The notes beneath the pieces are model-generated. The model had not been told where the DNA came from. It searched no databases and saw nothing but the letters and a program-made list of their open reading frames with translations. The translations under genes and the position numbers were made by a program. DNA of 64,000 nt from Allohahella sp002354735 (GTDB taxonomy: Bacteria > Pseudomonadota > Gammaproteobacteria > Pseudomonadales > Oleiphilaceae): positions 682,001 through 746,000 of the forward strand of contig NZ_CP172312.1 of the NCBI RefSeq assembly GCF_047946665.1, given 5' to 3'. The first letter of the stretch is position 1; each line of letters begins with the position of its first letter. Positions 36,156-44,166 of this stretch are shown in pieces.

Positions 36156-37661
36156 CTAGCGATTGCCGTTCACATCTGCTCTCTGGGGTGACCGATTTCC
36201 ACCGCCAGCTCCGCCGCTGCCGGGTCGGCCCGCAGAGCGCTGTGGTCGCTGGCCGCCTGGTCGGCCGGCGTCACTACGTCCACCTGACCCAGATCTCTGA
36301 CCATCCGGTCGTGCACCGCTCCGCTGGCCGCCGTTGGCACTGCCGCCACCTGGTGCTGCAGCTCGCTGGCCCGAGCGTTGTCCAGTTGCATGACGTGGAT
36401 TCTTTGAAGCTGGCTTGTGACCCTGGGCGTTCTCGCCACTACGCTGGCCGTCTCGATGACCAGAGCTCGGACGCTTTGGACGGGCTTGCCGTGGTCCACG
36501 GGTATCAAGCATGGCATCAGGTACGTCATGCACCGGTTCGAAACCCTCGACAGTCTCACGTGGAATCTTCTTCTTGATCAGGCGCTCGATGTCCGCCAGC
36601 ATTCTCGACTCATCGGCACTGACCAGCGATACGGCCTGACCACTGGCGCCGGCACGGCCGGTGCGTCCAATGCGATGCACATAGTCCTCAGGCACGTTCG
36701 GCAAATCGAAGTTCACCACCTGCGGCAGCTGGTCGATATCCAGTCCACGTGCCGCGATATCAGTAGCGACCAGCACCCGCGTGTCACCAGCCTTGAACTC
36801 CGCCAGCGCCTTGGTCCGCGCACCCTGACTCTTGTTGCCATGGATTGCGGCCGCTTTGATACCCTGGATCTCCAGGTACTTGGTCAGTTTATTGGCGCCA
36901 TGCTTGGTCTTGGTAAAGACGAGCACCTGCTCCCATTTGTTCTCTTTGATCAGGTATGACAGCAGTGGTGCTTTCTGTTTCTTGTCGACAGTGCTGATCC
37001 ACTGGCGGACGAGTGCAACCGTCGTATTCGGCGGGCTGACAGACACTTCAACAGGATCATTTACCAGGCCTTTCGCCAGGGCACGAATCTCGGTGGAGAA
37101 GGTCGCTGAGAACATCAGCGTCTGACGCTGCTTCGGCAGCACCGCCAGGATGCGCTTTATATCGTGGATGAAGCCCATGTCGAGCATGCGATCGGCTTCA
37201 TCGAGAATCAGCACTTCGAGCTGGTTGAACCTGACGGCATTCTGGTTGTACAGGTCTAGCAGACGGCCAGGGGTGGCGACGAGAATATCGACGCCCTTGC
37301 GAAGCTGCATCATCTGCGGGTTGATCTTTACACCACCGAAGACCACTGCGGAACGCATTGGCAGATTCTTGCCGTAGGTCGCCACACTTTCGGCGACCTG
37401 GGCTGCGAGTTCTCGTGTTGGTGTGAGTACGAGCGCACGCACCTGGTTTGGCTGCGCTCTGTCACCCTTGGAGAGAATTTCAAGCAGCGGCAGGGTGAAG
37501 CCAGCTGTTTTACCGGTACCGGTTTGTGCGGCAGCCATCACGTCGCGACCTTTCAGGACGGCAGGGATAGCCTGGGCCTGTATAGGTGAAGGCGTTGTAT
37601 AGCCTTCTTCAGCAACAGCTTCAAGAATGGCAGTCGACAGACCGAGTGAGGCAAAACTCAT
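36156..37661 (-). CDS. rhlE: DEAD-box RNA helicase, RhlE type
   Basis: 501 residues. Helicase core (about 1-375) with AAAQTGTGKTAGF, PTRELAAQVAE, VATPGR, ILDEADRMLDMG, FSATFS and HRIGRTGRAG. A long disordered tail (about 385-501) is rich in Gly, Arg, Gln and Ser with repeated GQRSG units. Such RG-rich tails bind RNA and drive condensation in RhlE proteins. Role: RNA remodelling in ribosome biogenesis and RNA decay. Confidence 0.93.
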   Translation of the reverse strand: MSFASLGLSTAILEAVAEEGYTTPSPIQAQAIPAVLKGRDVMAAAQTGTGKTAGFTLPLLEILSKGDRAQPNQVRALVLTPTRELAAQVAESVATYGKNLPMRSAVVFGGVKINPQMMQLRKGVDILVATPGRLLDLYNQNAVRFNQLEVLILDEADRMLDMGFIHDIKRILAVLPKQRQTLMFSATFSTEIRALAKGLVNDPVEVSVSPPNTTVALVRQWISTVDKKQKAPLLSYLIKENKWEQVLVFTKTKHGANKLTKYLEIQGIKAAAIHGNKSQGARTKALAEFKAGDTRVLVATDIAARGLDIDQLPQVVNFDLPNVPEDYVHRIGRTGRAGASGQAVSLVSADESRMLADIERLIKKKIPRETVEGFEPVHDVPDAMLDTRGPRQARPKRPSSGHRDGQRSGENAQGHKPASKNPRHATGQRSGQRAAAPGGGSANGGQRSGARPDGQRSGSGGRSDAGRPGGQRPQRSAGRPGSGGAGGGNRSPQRADVNGNR

Positions 37662-37830
37662 AGGCAGATTTCTCTTGGTGGGAATTCAATAAGTATCGGG
37701 ACGGGCAGAATTGATACGTTGCAATGGCTGTTTATACGCCAGAGGCGGGGCAGCTTACCTTAAACGGGTGGTCAAAGCCATGTTCGCGAACCGGCGAGTT
37801 CGGCAACTGCCGTTTTTCACGCGGTAGAAA

Positions 37831-37869
37831 CGAAAAAATCGGAGTGCCCCGTAAGGAGCACGCCGATTT
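37831..37869 (-). terminator. Rho-independent terminator of the VPLPA-CTERM gene
   Basis: On the minus strand AAATCGG-C-GTGC and GCAC-T-CCGATTT form a long stem, directly followed by six T in the transcript direction (A-run 37833-37838). It lies 55 bp past the stop of the minus-strand gene. Confidence 0.7.
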
Positions 37870-37923
37870 AGCGAAACAGCCAAAGAGCGAACCCTTCGAC
37901 TATTCAAGAGGCTCTGCTGAGGC

Positions 37924-38529
37924 TCAGGCCTTGGCAGCAGCTTTACGCTTGTGGAATCCTACCAGGCCAGCGAGGCCTGACAGGAATAGCCATGCTGCAG
38001 CCGGGAGTGGCACTGGGGTAGGGTTGTCTACGCCAGTACCTGGGCCATCACCGCTGCCGTAAATGTTGAAATGAGAAAGTCCAGCACCCTGTTTCGGTGC
38101 GATGAAAACTTCGAAAGCACTCGCCAGACTCTCAACTGACCATACGGCCCAGCTCAGGTCGAGGTTATTGCCGACTTTGACGCCGATAGCCAGGCTGTCA
38201 TAGGAAGCCCAGAGCGTTGGGTCGATTGAAAAGCTGAAAGCACGCGATGAGCCTTGTGAAGTTACTTCAGTCCAGGCTGAACTGTTTTCGGTGTTGCTGA
38301 TGAACTCATAACCAGCACCATTGGCGCTAGTGAGAAAAGGATCCGAAGCATTGCCATTGATATTTCCGCTGCCGTAGGCAAGACAGCTTGTTGCAGCGGT
38401 CAGACCAAAAGCACGTTGGCTGTCACTACCGTTACATGCTGTGTACTGGGCTGGAACAGACGCGCTGAATGCCATTGAACTGGCAGCCGACAGAACAGTA
38501 AAAACCAAGACCTTACCGATAGCAGTCAT
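37924..38529 (-). CDS. VPLPA-CTERM surface protein
   Basis: 201 residues. Signal peptide (about 1-23, ending AFSAS), a middle region of about 140 residues of unrecognised beta-rich type with two Cys, then the sorting tail: VPLPAAAWLF, a hydrophobic helix and the basic GFHKRK end. This tripartite tail is the VPLPA variant of PEP-CTERM, cleaved by an exosortase and linked to exopolysaccharide export. No exosortase gene is in the window. It is monocistronic with its own terminator. Confidence 0.85.
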   Translation of the reverse strand: MTAIGKVLVFTVLSAASSMAFSASVPAQYTACNGSDSQRAFGLTAATSCLAYGSGNINGNASDPFLTSANGAGYEFISNTENSSAWTEVTSQGSSRAFSFSIDPTLWASYDSLAIGVKVGNNLDLSWAVWSVESLASAFEVFIAPKQGAGLSHFNIYGSGDGPGTGVDNPTPVPLPAAAWLFLSGLAGLVGFHKRKAAAKA

Positions 38530-38565
38530 ACAACGCTCCAGTGTAAATATATGTTACGAAAATTT

Positions 38566-38582
38566 ACTCGTGTGTAACGAGT
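38566..38582. promoter_or_regulatory. Inverted repeat upstream of the VPLPA-CTERM gene
   Basis: ACTCGT-GTGTA-ACGAGT, 37-53 bp upstream of the VPLPA-CTERM start codon. The flanking sequence is AT-rich. The position suits an operator; the regulator is unknown. Confidence 0.35.
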
Positions 38583-38735
38583 CTACAGGATGGTAAAAGA
38601 AAGGCCAGTAGCTTGGTGTAACTAATGCGGGAATTGTGAGCGGTGCATCAATATCTGCAATGAGGGCAGGCGTCTGAAATTGATTTGCCGATATTTGAGG
38701 ATGAAGTTGCGCGAGCTGGAAGCCAGCGGAAAAAC

Positions 38736-38763
38736 TGGCGGAGAGAGAGGGATTCGAACCCTC
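38736..38763 (-). other. Attachment site: 3' end of tRNA-Ser
   Basis: On the minus strand the sequence reads GAGGG-TTCGAAT-CCCTC-TCTCTCC-G-CCA: a complete T-arm, the acceptor 3' strand, the discriminator G and CCA. No anticodon or D-arm follows at higher coordinates, so it is a fragment. The acceptor strand pairs with GGAGAGA, as in gamma-proteobacterial serine tRNAs. It marks the prophage left junction; the intact tRNA-Ser is expected at the right junction. Confidence 0.8.
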
Positions 38764-38785
38764 TACGGCCATTTTCTGCATCTTC

Positions 38786-38832
38786 CTACACCTCGCTACA
38801 CCCCGCTAATTCAGCCACTGTATATATAGTGG
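38786..38832. repeat. Tandem 10-bp repeats and inverted repeat next to the att site
   Basis: CTACACCTCG and CTACACCCCG (38786-38805) are tandem copies differing at one base. They are followed by the inverted repeat CCACT-N8-AGTGG (38815-38832). They lie between the tRNA fragment and the end of the integrase gene, where arm-type integrase sites are normally found. Confidence 0.45.
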
Positions 38833-38840
38833 TCGGCGTA

Positions 38841-40112
38841 TCAGGATGTACGTTGAAGTTCGTTTTGCCCCATTTTTGCCCCAGCCTGAAACTCCCCATT
38901 GATCATCTGTGTCACCAGCCCGGCCATGCTCGGCGCGTCCGTTGGTATCCATCGGCCATAGTGCCGCTTGATCATGTTGGTATCAGCATGCCCCAGCGCC
39001 CTCGCTACCCATTCAAGCGGCACATAATGGCTCAATGCCTGGCTGGCGAACGTATGCTTACACTGGTTCGGGCCTCGATGCCTGACCTTCGCCTTCCGTA
39101 GCATGGACGAGAACCATCTGTGCAGGCTGGAATTGTGCCACGGCTCGCCGCTGACGCTGTTCAGGAACACAAACCTGAGCGATTCAGTCCGCGTTGAATT
39201 GTTGTCGCGCTGCATGACCTCGACCGGCTTCGCTTCCAGCATATAGGTTTCCGCGTACTGCCGACGAATCCACGGCATAGCCTGCCCCAATAACTCAACC
39301 TGGCGAGCTCGGCTTTTCTCCTTCGGCACCTTATAGAACGACTCGACGCGCGCCCGCTTGATATTTAATCGCCAGTGCTCAGGGTTCGTCATATCGATAT
39401 CTTCCCACGCCAGCCCGATCAGTTCGGATGTTGAAAGGCCTGTCCAGCAATTGAACAGCACCATATTCCGCTCACCCTCCCGGTGCGTCTTCATCTTCTC
39501 AATGGCGGCCAGCTCTTCCTTATTGAACGGATCGGCTGACTCATCAGCATCAAACTCGACATTCGTAATGCGTTCGAGAGGGTTCGAACTCATCAGCTCG
39601 TCGCAATAGGCGTTGTGCCAGATGCCGCGAACGATGGTGAATATGTCGTTGACGGTCTTCGCAGACAGGCCCGACTTGAGCAGATCGGTCTGGAACATTT
39701 CAATTTCAGACTTCGGGATTTTGGCAATCAGGGCGTCGCCCCATTTGTTCACGACGTGCTTCGACTTGCTGGCGTAATTGCGGTAGGTGCTTTTGGCCTT
39801 CTTCGCCTCCTGCACCGATAGCCAGGATTCGACGGCCTCGCGCACAGTACGGGGCGCAGTATTGAGCCCCTTGGCCTTTGCGATGTGCGGAGAGTTTGGG
39901 AAGTGTGCGGCGTAGTCGAATCGATTCTCTGCGATCTCGACCAGGATAGTGGCGCGCTTCCGTGCGCAGTAGGTGATATTTCCCTTCGTAATCGTTTGGG
40001 TAATGCGCTCTCGGTAGCGCTTACCCTGATACATGAACCAAATTCTCAGCGACTTGCCGTGAATTTCCACCCCATCGGGCAGCTTCACGCTGCCACGTCG
40101 CCCTGCATCCAT
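38841..40112 (-). CDS. int: Tyrosine-recombinase integrase
   Basis: 423 residues. The N-terminal 60 residues form an arm-binding-like region (KSLRIWFMYQGKRYRERIT), then a SAM-like core-binding domain (about 95-185) and the catalytic domain (about 205-395). The nucleophile region LGHADTNMIKRHYGRW keeps His and Tyr. The positions normally holding the two catalytic Arg read TGLSTSEL (Ser) and GPNQCKHTFAS (Lys). It is the last gene of the leftward operon, overlapping xis by 28 bp. Confidence 0.92.
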   Translation of the reverse strand: MDAGRRGSVKLPDGVEIHGKSLRIWFMYQGKRYRERITQTITKGNITYCARKRATILVEIAENRFDYAAHFPNSPHIAKAKGLNTAPRTVREAVESWLSVQEAKKAKSTYRNYASKSKHVVNKWGDALIAKIPKSEIEMFQTDLLKSGLSAKTVNDIFTIVRGIWHNAYCDELMSSNPLERITNVEFDADESADPFNKEELAAIEKMKTHREGERNMVLFNCWTGLSTSELIGLAWEDIDMTNPEHWRLNIKRARVESFYKVPKEKSRARQVELLGQAMPWIRRQYAETYMLEAKPVEVMQRDNNSTRTESLRFVFLNSVSGEPWHNSSLHRWFSSMLRKAKVRHRGPNQCKHTFASQALSHYVPLEWVARALGHADTNMIKRHYGRWIPTDAPSMAGLVTQMINGEFQAGAKMGQNELQRTS

Positions 40113-40339
40113 TGTTCAATTTCCTGCCAGTTATAAACCCAGAGTCCCTTCGGGTTCATCTTACAATGCTTCCCTTCGAGCCAATCCCCGTTTTTACGAT
40201 ACCAGTCCGCTGAGGCCTTGGTCATCCCAAAAAGCGGCATGAGCAGGTTAGGATAGACCCATTTCGCCGGGTGAACCGGGATGCCTGGCTGAATTGTGGG
40301 CTCGGCCGGCTTTCTCTCTTTCTTCTCTGCTGCGCTCAT
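40085..40339 (-). CDS. Putative excisionase
   Basis: 84 residues. The segment MTKASADWYRKNGDWLEGKHCKMN followed by WVYNWQEIEQWM resembles the winged-helix excisionase (Xis) fold, in which a Trp-rich wing contacts DNA. It lies directly upstream of, and overlaps, the integrase gene, the classical xis-int order. Confidence 0.75.
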   Translation of the reverse strand: MSAAEKKERKPAEPTIQPGIPVHPAKWVYPNLLMPLFGMTKASADWYRKNGDWLEGKHCKMNPKGLWVYNWQEIEQWMQGDVAA

Positions 40340-40572
40340 TACTGCTTCTCCGTCACAACAAACCGTTCGTCAAATTCGGGTAGCTCTTCCCAGTAGTCGG
40401 GCTGAAATCCGGGCTGAAACGCCCTTCTCTTGAGCGCATCTATCCAAGCGCCTGAATCAGCGTCATACCTGGCAAGTTCCGCAATGTCGCCTGTATGAGG
40501 CTCATAGACGAAATACACTCCATCCTTCTTCGGCCTCACGCTCACCGGGTATATCTTCCGCTGCTCAGTCAT
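40339..40572 (-). CDS. Hypothetical prophage protein (77 aa)
   Basis: No recognised family. A hydrophilic small protein containing KKDGVYFVYEPHTGDIAELARYD, resembling the short beta-rich accessory proteins common in phage early operons. It overlaps both neighbours by a few bases. Confidence 0.6.
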   Translation of the reverse strand: MTEQRKIYPVSVRPKKDGVYFVYEPHTGDIAELARYDADSGAWIDALKRRAFQPGFQPDYWEELPEFDERFVVTEKQ

Positions 40573-40775
40573 GGCGTTACCTGCTTTATCTCGTCGCCAG
40601 CGATACCGCCAAGCGTCAGTGTTGATCCGTCTTTGAACTTATAAACCGTTCGGCCGCTATCGTTATCGGTGCAATGGCCTTTGGCAGCGGCTATGCACAT
40701 ATCGCGGGTGACGTGACCAGACAGAAAGCCGTGGATGTGCTTCCTGAAATCTTTAATCTGCTGTGCGACTGTCAT
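40569..40775 (-). CDS. Hypothetical prophage protein (68 aa)
   Basis: Starts at the ATG overlapping the stop of the upstream gene (ATGA); an upstream in-frame Met lies inside that gene. Contains CIAAAKGHCTDNDSG with two Cys. No recognised family. Confidence 0.6.
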   Translation of the reverse strand: MTVAQQIKDFRKHIHGFLSGHVTRDMCIAAAKGHCTDNDSGRTVYKFKDGSTLTLGGIAGDEIKQVTP

Positions 40776-41065
40776 TCGCCTTGCCTCCTCTTCGCACGCC
40801 ATTCGTCGCGCTGCTGAATGAAATACTCAGCCGCTTCAAATACGCTTTCGCCAGACGCGGTTAAAACATCCTTAGCGTCACGTTCTGCTGTGCGCAGGTA
40901 GATTTCTTGTGCAAATCTCTCGATCTCTGATTCTCTACCCCAGTGTTCGAGCGTAATGAACTGCTGCAGATCGGCCAGCATCGAATCCTGCTCTGCTAGA
41001 CTGAGCGTGTCCCGCTCGCTCCGTAATCTGTCGCATATCTGACGTGCTTCGCCTGGCAATATCAT
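40772..41065 (-). CDS. Hypothetical prophage protein (97 aa)
   Basis: Charged, mostly helical, with no recognised family. Translationally coupled to both neighbours by ATGA overlaps. Confidence 0.6.
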   Translation of the reverse strand: MILPGEARQICDRLRSERDTLSLAEQDSMLADLQQFITLEHWGRESEIERFAQEIYLRTAERDAKDVLTASGESVFEAAEYFIQQRDEWRAKRRQGE

Positions 41066-41553
41066 CCCCCAATCCTCTTTCTCAACTCTGCCAGCTCCTT
41101 CTCGTACCGTAGCGCCTGTTCGCGCATGGCGGCTTTGTGGGCTTTCTGGATGGCCGCGTCGTATGCTTCGTCGTAATGCAGAGGCGGCACCTCGATTTCC
41201 GGTTCAGGCTCTTTGATCGGTGGTGGGGCTGGAGGTGTAGCTGGCTTGAACCACTGGACCACCGTACCGGGTGTCTCCCACTTACAGCCATAGTGGATCG
41301 GATCATAGCGAGCCTCTTCAACTGAGCCATTTAGAAGCTGGACCAAAAAGCGTCCTTCGTTGTCAGGTTGCTCATCAGCTACCCACTCGCCTTGAGCCTT
41401 CGCCAGTTCGGCTTCGTGCTGTGCGATCATGTCCCTTATGCCTTGCGCAACTTCAGCAATCATGTTTGAAACCTGTGCCGTAGTTCTCGCCATATGGTAA
41501 TCGGCCAGGAATAGACAGCTGCTCAGCGCCTCTTTTCCGAAATCATTGTTCAT
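41062..41553 (-). CDS. Hypothetical prophage protein with charged C-terminus (163 aa)
   Basis: The N-terminal half is helical. The middle part (NEGRFLVQLLNGSVEEARYD) resembles the short beta element seen in other small genes of this operon. A Pro-rich linker (PATPPAPPPIKEPEPEIE) and a basic helical tail follow. No recognised function. Confidence 0.6.
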   Translation of the reverse strand: MNNDFGKEALSSCLFLADYHMARTTAQVSNMIAEVAQGIRDMIAQHEAELAKAQGEWVADEQPDNEGRFLVQLLNGSVEEARYDPIHYGCKWETPGTVVQWFKPATPPAPPPIKEPEPEIEVPPLHYDEAYDAAIQKAHKAAMREQALRYEKELAELRKRIGG

Positions 41554-41761
41554 CAGATATCTCCACGGTAGGGGCTTCGATCCAGCCCAGACAGTTCTGC
41601 TCGCTTACCAAATGAGGTAACACCCACTGGTTTGCTGTCCTGCTGTACCAACCGTTTGCAGTTGAAACAGCTCTCTTTTTCTCGCCTATCTCTCGAACCA
41701 CCAGAACAGTGCGTTCCTTGTACTCGCCTTCTGGCGGCTCGCTCATCGGATTCAGTTTCAT
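41543..41761 (-). CDS. Hypothetical prophage protein (72 aa)
   Basis: The start at 41761 is set by a GGAGGG Shine-Dalgarno. The frame is open further upstream, but that part overlaps another gene. Contains RTVLVVREIGEKKRAVSTANGW and a C-terminal acidic end. Overlaps the next gene by 11 bp. Function unknown. Confidence 0.6.
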   Translation of the reverse strand: MKLNPMSEPPEGEYKERTVLVVREIGEKKRAVSTANGWYSRTANQWVLPHLVSEQNCLGWIEAPTVEISDEQ

Positions 41762-42087
41762 AATCCCTCCTTCGGGAATGTTGGTGGCGAGACGGGAATC
41801 CAGCGGGCTGTGTCTTCCATCATTGTGTAATAGCCTTCGTATGCTTCTAATGCTGCTGAATAGAGAATGCTTTCTTTGTACCTCTCTGTTGCTAAACAAA
41901 GCAGAGGCTCACTCTCTGTCTTTAACCAGAAGTATTGCCCCGCCTCTGGGTAGTCAGGAGCAACGCGCACTGCTTGCGGCTCCAGCAACTCCCGCTTCAG
42001 CGCCAGAACCTCGGCCCGTGCAGCTTGGGCTTCGCGGCTGTGCTGCTCGCACAACATGCAGCAGCCTGTGGTGTCGTCTAGGCTCAT
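41758..42087 (-). CDS. Hypothetical prophage protein (109 aa)
   Basis: The N-terminus carries CCMLCEQHS, a possible metal-binding cluster, followed by a short coiled coil (EAQAARAEVLALKRELLE). No recognised family. ATGA overlap with the downstream gene. Confidence 0.58.
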   Translation of the reverse strand: MSLDDTTGCCMLCEQHSREAQAARAEVLALKRELLEPQAVRVAPDYPEAGQYFWLKTESEPLLCLATERYKESILYSAALEAYEGYYTMMEDTARWIPVSPPTFPKEGL

Positions 42088-42308
42088 TGGGCCTCCTTCA
42101 AGTCATCCAGTAGCATGTACAGATCGCTCGCCAGTTCTGGAATATGATCTGCAATGTTCTCGGCATAGGTTTCAAGGGCGGCGCGGCAGGCGGCTACGTG
42201 CTTTTGATCGCCTTCATTATCGAGACGCAGCACGAAGAAGATTTGACCGTCTACAGGCTTGCCGTCTGTCCGCTCGACGCGGTACTTGTTGTACAGTCCT
42301 GTGCTCAT
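42084..42308 (-). CDS. Hypothetical prophage protein (74 aa)
   Basis: Contains DGQIFFVLRLDNEGDQKHVAACRAALETY, which resembles small proteins encoded in many phage early operons. No assigned function. Confidence 0.6.
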   Translation of the reverse strand: MSTGLYNKYRVERTDGKPVDGQIFFVLRLDNEGDQKHVAACRAALETYAENIADHIPELASDLYMLLDDLKEAQ

Positions 42309-42964
42309 TGGGCCTCCTGTGCTTTGCGCTCGTCCAGCATTCGTCTGGCGGTGTGCATGTCCGTGTAGTTGAAGGCGCTATGCACCTTGTCGAGCAAGAA
42401 ATTCTGCTCCTCAATGATCTGGCTCAGTGTCTCGATAGTTACAGATCGGTCCTTTACAGTAGCTCGCGACCGCACCAGCTCAGCATCCTGCTGCTTGAGC
42501 TTGGCTTCCAGCTCCGAAATATCGTCAAACCCTTTCGTGACTTCACGCTTCCAGCCTTGAATTGCTTTGGCTTGCGCTTGCAATTCTGACTCCTGCTGCT
42601 TGAGCTTGGCTTGTAGCTCCCTGATTTGAGCGTTCTGCTTCGCCAGTTCGGCCCGTTGATTTGTCCGCTTCTCTTCCAGCTTATTGGCTTCAGCGCAATG
42701 CGATTCTGAACACTGTTCCCAATGCCGTCGTGCGTGCTGCTCCTGATTCAGTTCGTCTTCAAGCTCCTCAGACTTCGCTTCAGCCTGCTTGAGCTTGGCT
42801 TGTAGCTCGTCTCGCTCAGCAGTTCGCTGATTGAAGTGCGTGCGCCACTTTTCGCAATCCGTTTGGCTTTCCAGCAGCTCCGCTTCCAGCTCCTCGGCCC
42901 TTGCCGCTTTGGCGAGGACTTCGGTTAGGGGGCGCTCCATCATTTCGCGTTCTAGTGCTGTCAT
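42305..42964 (-). CDS. Coiled-coil prophage protein
   Basis: 219 residues, almost wholly predicted coiled coil (heptads from about residue 15 to 190; repeated blocks QAKLKQ and ELEAKLKQQ). The repeated block is visible three or more times in protein and DNA. It is a structural or scaffold-like protein of unknown role, coupled to the HNH gene by an ATGA overlap. Confidence 0.65.
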   Translation of the reverse strand: MTALEREMMERPLTEVLAKAARAEELEAELLESQTDCEKWRTHFNQRTAERDELQAKLKQAEAKSEELEDELNQEQHARRHWEQCSESHCAEANKLEEKRTNQRAELAKQNAQIRELQAKLKQQESELQAQAKAIQGWKREVTKGFDDISELEAKLKQQDAELVRSRATVKDRSVTIETLSQIIEEQNFLLDKVHSAFNYTDMHTARRMLDERKAQEAQ

Positions 42965-43701
42965 TTTTTCGGGCCTTTTTCTGGGTTTCTGGAGCCGGGT
43001 GGTAACGAAAGCGCATGCTCTGGCCAGCCATTATTCAGCCGATATGTCACCATGCTGTGGGTGAAATTATTCTTTCTAGCAAACTCCGCAACCGTTACCC
43101 CGCCAACAAGCCTATTAGTTCGTTTATTACACCCTTGTTCAGATGGAGTCGCCCAGCGCACGTTACTTGGCTCGTAATCGCCATCGTTGTTGATTCTGTC
43201 TAGAGACATATCCGGAGATGGTCGATCACCGACATCCTTCAAAAAACAAGCAAACTCAGCCCATTCCGGACAGACTGAAATCCCTCTTCCGCCATAGTTT
43301 TCATACTTGCTAGCCTTCGGGTTGCTGCACCTAGCACGCATATTTTTCCAGATATAATAGAGCGGGCGCTTTTTCTTTCTGGCATAGCCGTGAGTCCATT
43401 TGTTTTCGCGCGAATTAGCCCGCGCAAAGCACCCACAAGAGGCAGCAGTTTGCGATGTAACGAAGAGCCTCTTGGCTTCTGAAAGATTGTTTGCCGCCTT
43501 GGGCTTTGTAATCCCGCAACGTAGGCATTTTGTCCAGAAGTGCCTGCGCGTGTTTACCGTTCCAACCGTCCGGCCACTAGCCGTTTTTTCAAACGTGGAT
43601 CCCGCGTACCCAACGACTTCCAGGAAAGAGAATTTCTCCCCTGTCCAGTCTCGTGCTGCGGGGCTTAACGGTTTGGCGTAATCAATACTTATGGCTTTCA
43701 T
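42961..43701 (-). CDS. HNH/AP2-type endonuclease-like protein
   Basis: 246 residues. The N-terminal part has a four-Cys pattern (CLRCG and CGCF) typical of the zinc part of these proteins. The core YYIWKNMRARCSNP, YENYGGRGISVCPEW, MSLDRINNDGDYEPSNVRWAT matches the common phage HNH family related to free-standing homing endonucleases. It lies between SSB and the coiled-coil gene. These elements often insert into phage operons. Confidence 0.82.
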   Translation of the reverse strand: MKAISIDYAKPLSPAARDWTGEKFSFLEVVGYAGSTFEKTASGRTVGTVNTRRHFWTKCLRCGITKPKAANNLSEAKRLFVTSQTAASCGCFARANSRENKWTHGYARKKKRPLYYIWKNMRARCSNPKASKYENYGGRGISVCPEWAEFACFLKDVGDRPSPDMSLDRINNDGDYEPSNVRWATPSEQGCNKRTNRLVGGVTVAEFARKNNFTHSMVTYRLNNGWPEHALSLPPGSRNPEKGPKK

Positions 43702-43737
43702 GCTTCCCCCTGTGCCGTCCCTGGCGTTGTTGTTAGA

Positions 43738-44166
43738 TCAAAATGGCACGTCTGAGTCGAAGTCATCCATCGGGTCTAGTGCCGACTCCGGCTGAGCCGC
43801 CTGCCTCTGAGGCTCCTGCCGCCCGCTATACTCCGGTGATCCGCTGTTGTCGCCTTTGCTGTCGAGCATCTGAAGCTCTTCAACGATGAATTTCGTCCGG
43901 TACTGCTTCACGCCATCCTTATCCCAGGTGTCTGTCTGAAGGCGGCAGCGAACGAGAACCTTGCTGCCTTTCTTCAAATACTGGTTGCAGATTTCTGCCA
44001 GCTTTCCGAAGGCCGTCATGTCGAGCCATTCAGTGGATTCTTCACCCTTGTATTTGCGACTGCAGGCAATGGAAAAGCCGCTAATGATCATTCCCGACTG
44101 TGTCGCTTTGGCTTCAGGATCTTTGCCTAAACGCCCAGAAAATGTGCATGAATTGAAATCTGACAT
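43738..44166 (-). CDS. ssb: Single-stranded DNA-binding protein
   Basis: 142 residues. OB fold (about 1-105) with the SSB pattern FSGRLGKDPEAK and WLDMTAFGKLAEICNQYLKKGSKV. A flexible tail ends in DDFDSDVPF, the acidic protein-recruiting tip. It overlaps the exonuclease gene by 1 bp. With ERF and YqaJ it forms the phage recombination module. Confidence 0.93.
   Translation of the reverse strand: MSDFNSCTFSGRLGKDPEAKATQSGMIISGFSIACSRKYKGEESTEWLDMTAFGKLAEICNQYLKKGSKVLVRCRLQTDTWDKDGVKQYRTKFIVEELQMLDSKGDNSGSPEYSGRQEPQRQAAQPESALDPMDDFDSDVPF

Noticed and set aside
38736..38835. A complete tRNA gene at the prophage junction
   Set aside because: Only the T-arm and acceptor 3' strand fit; no anticodon or D-arm is found.
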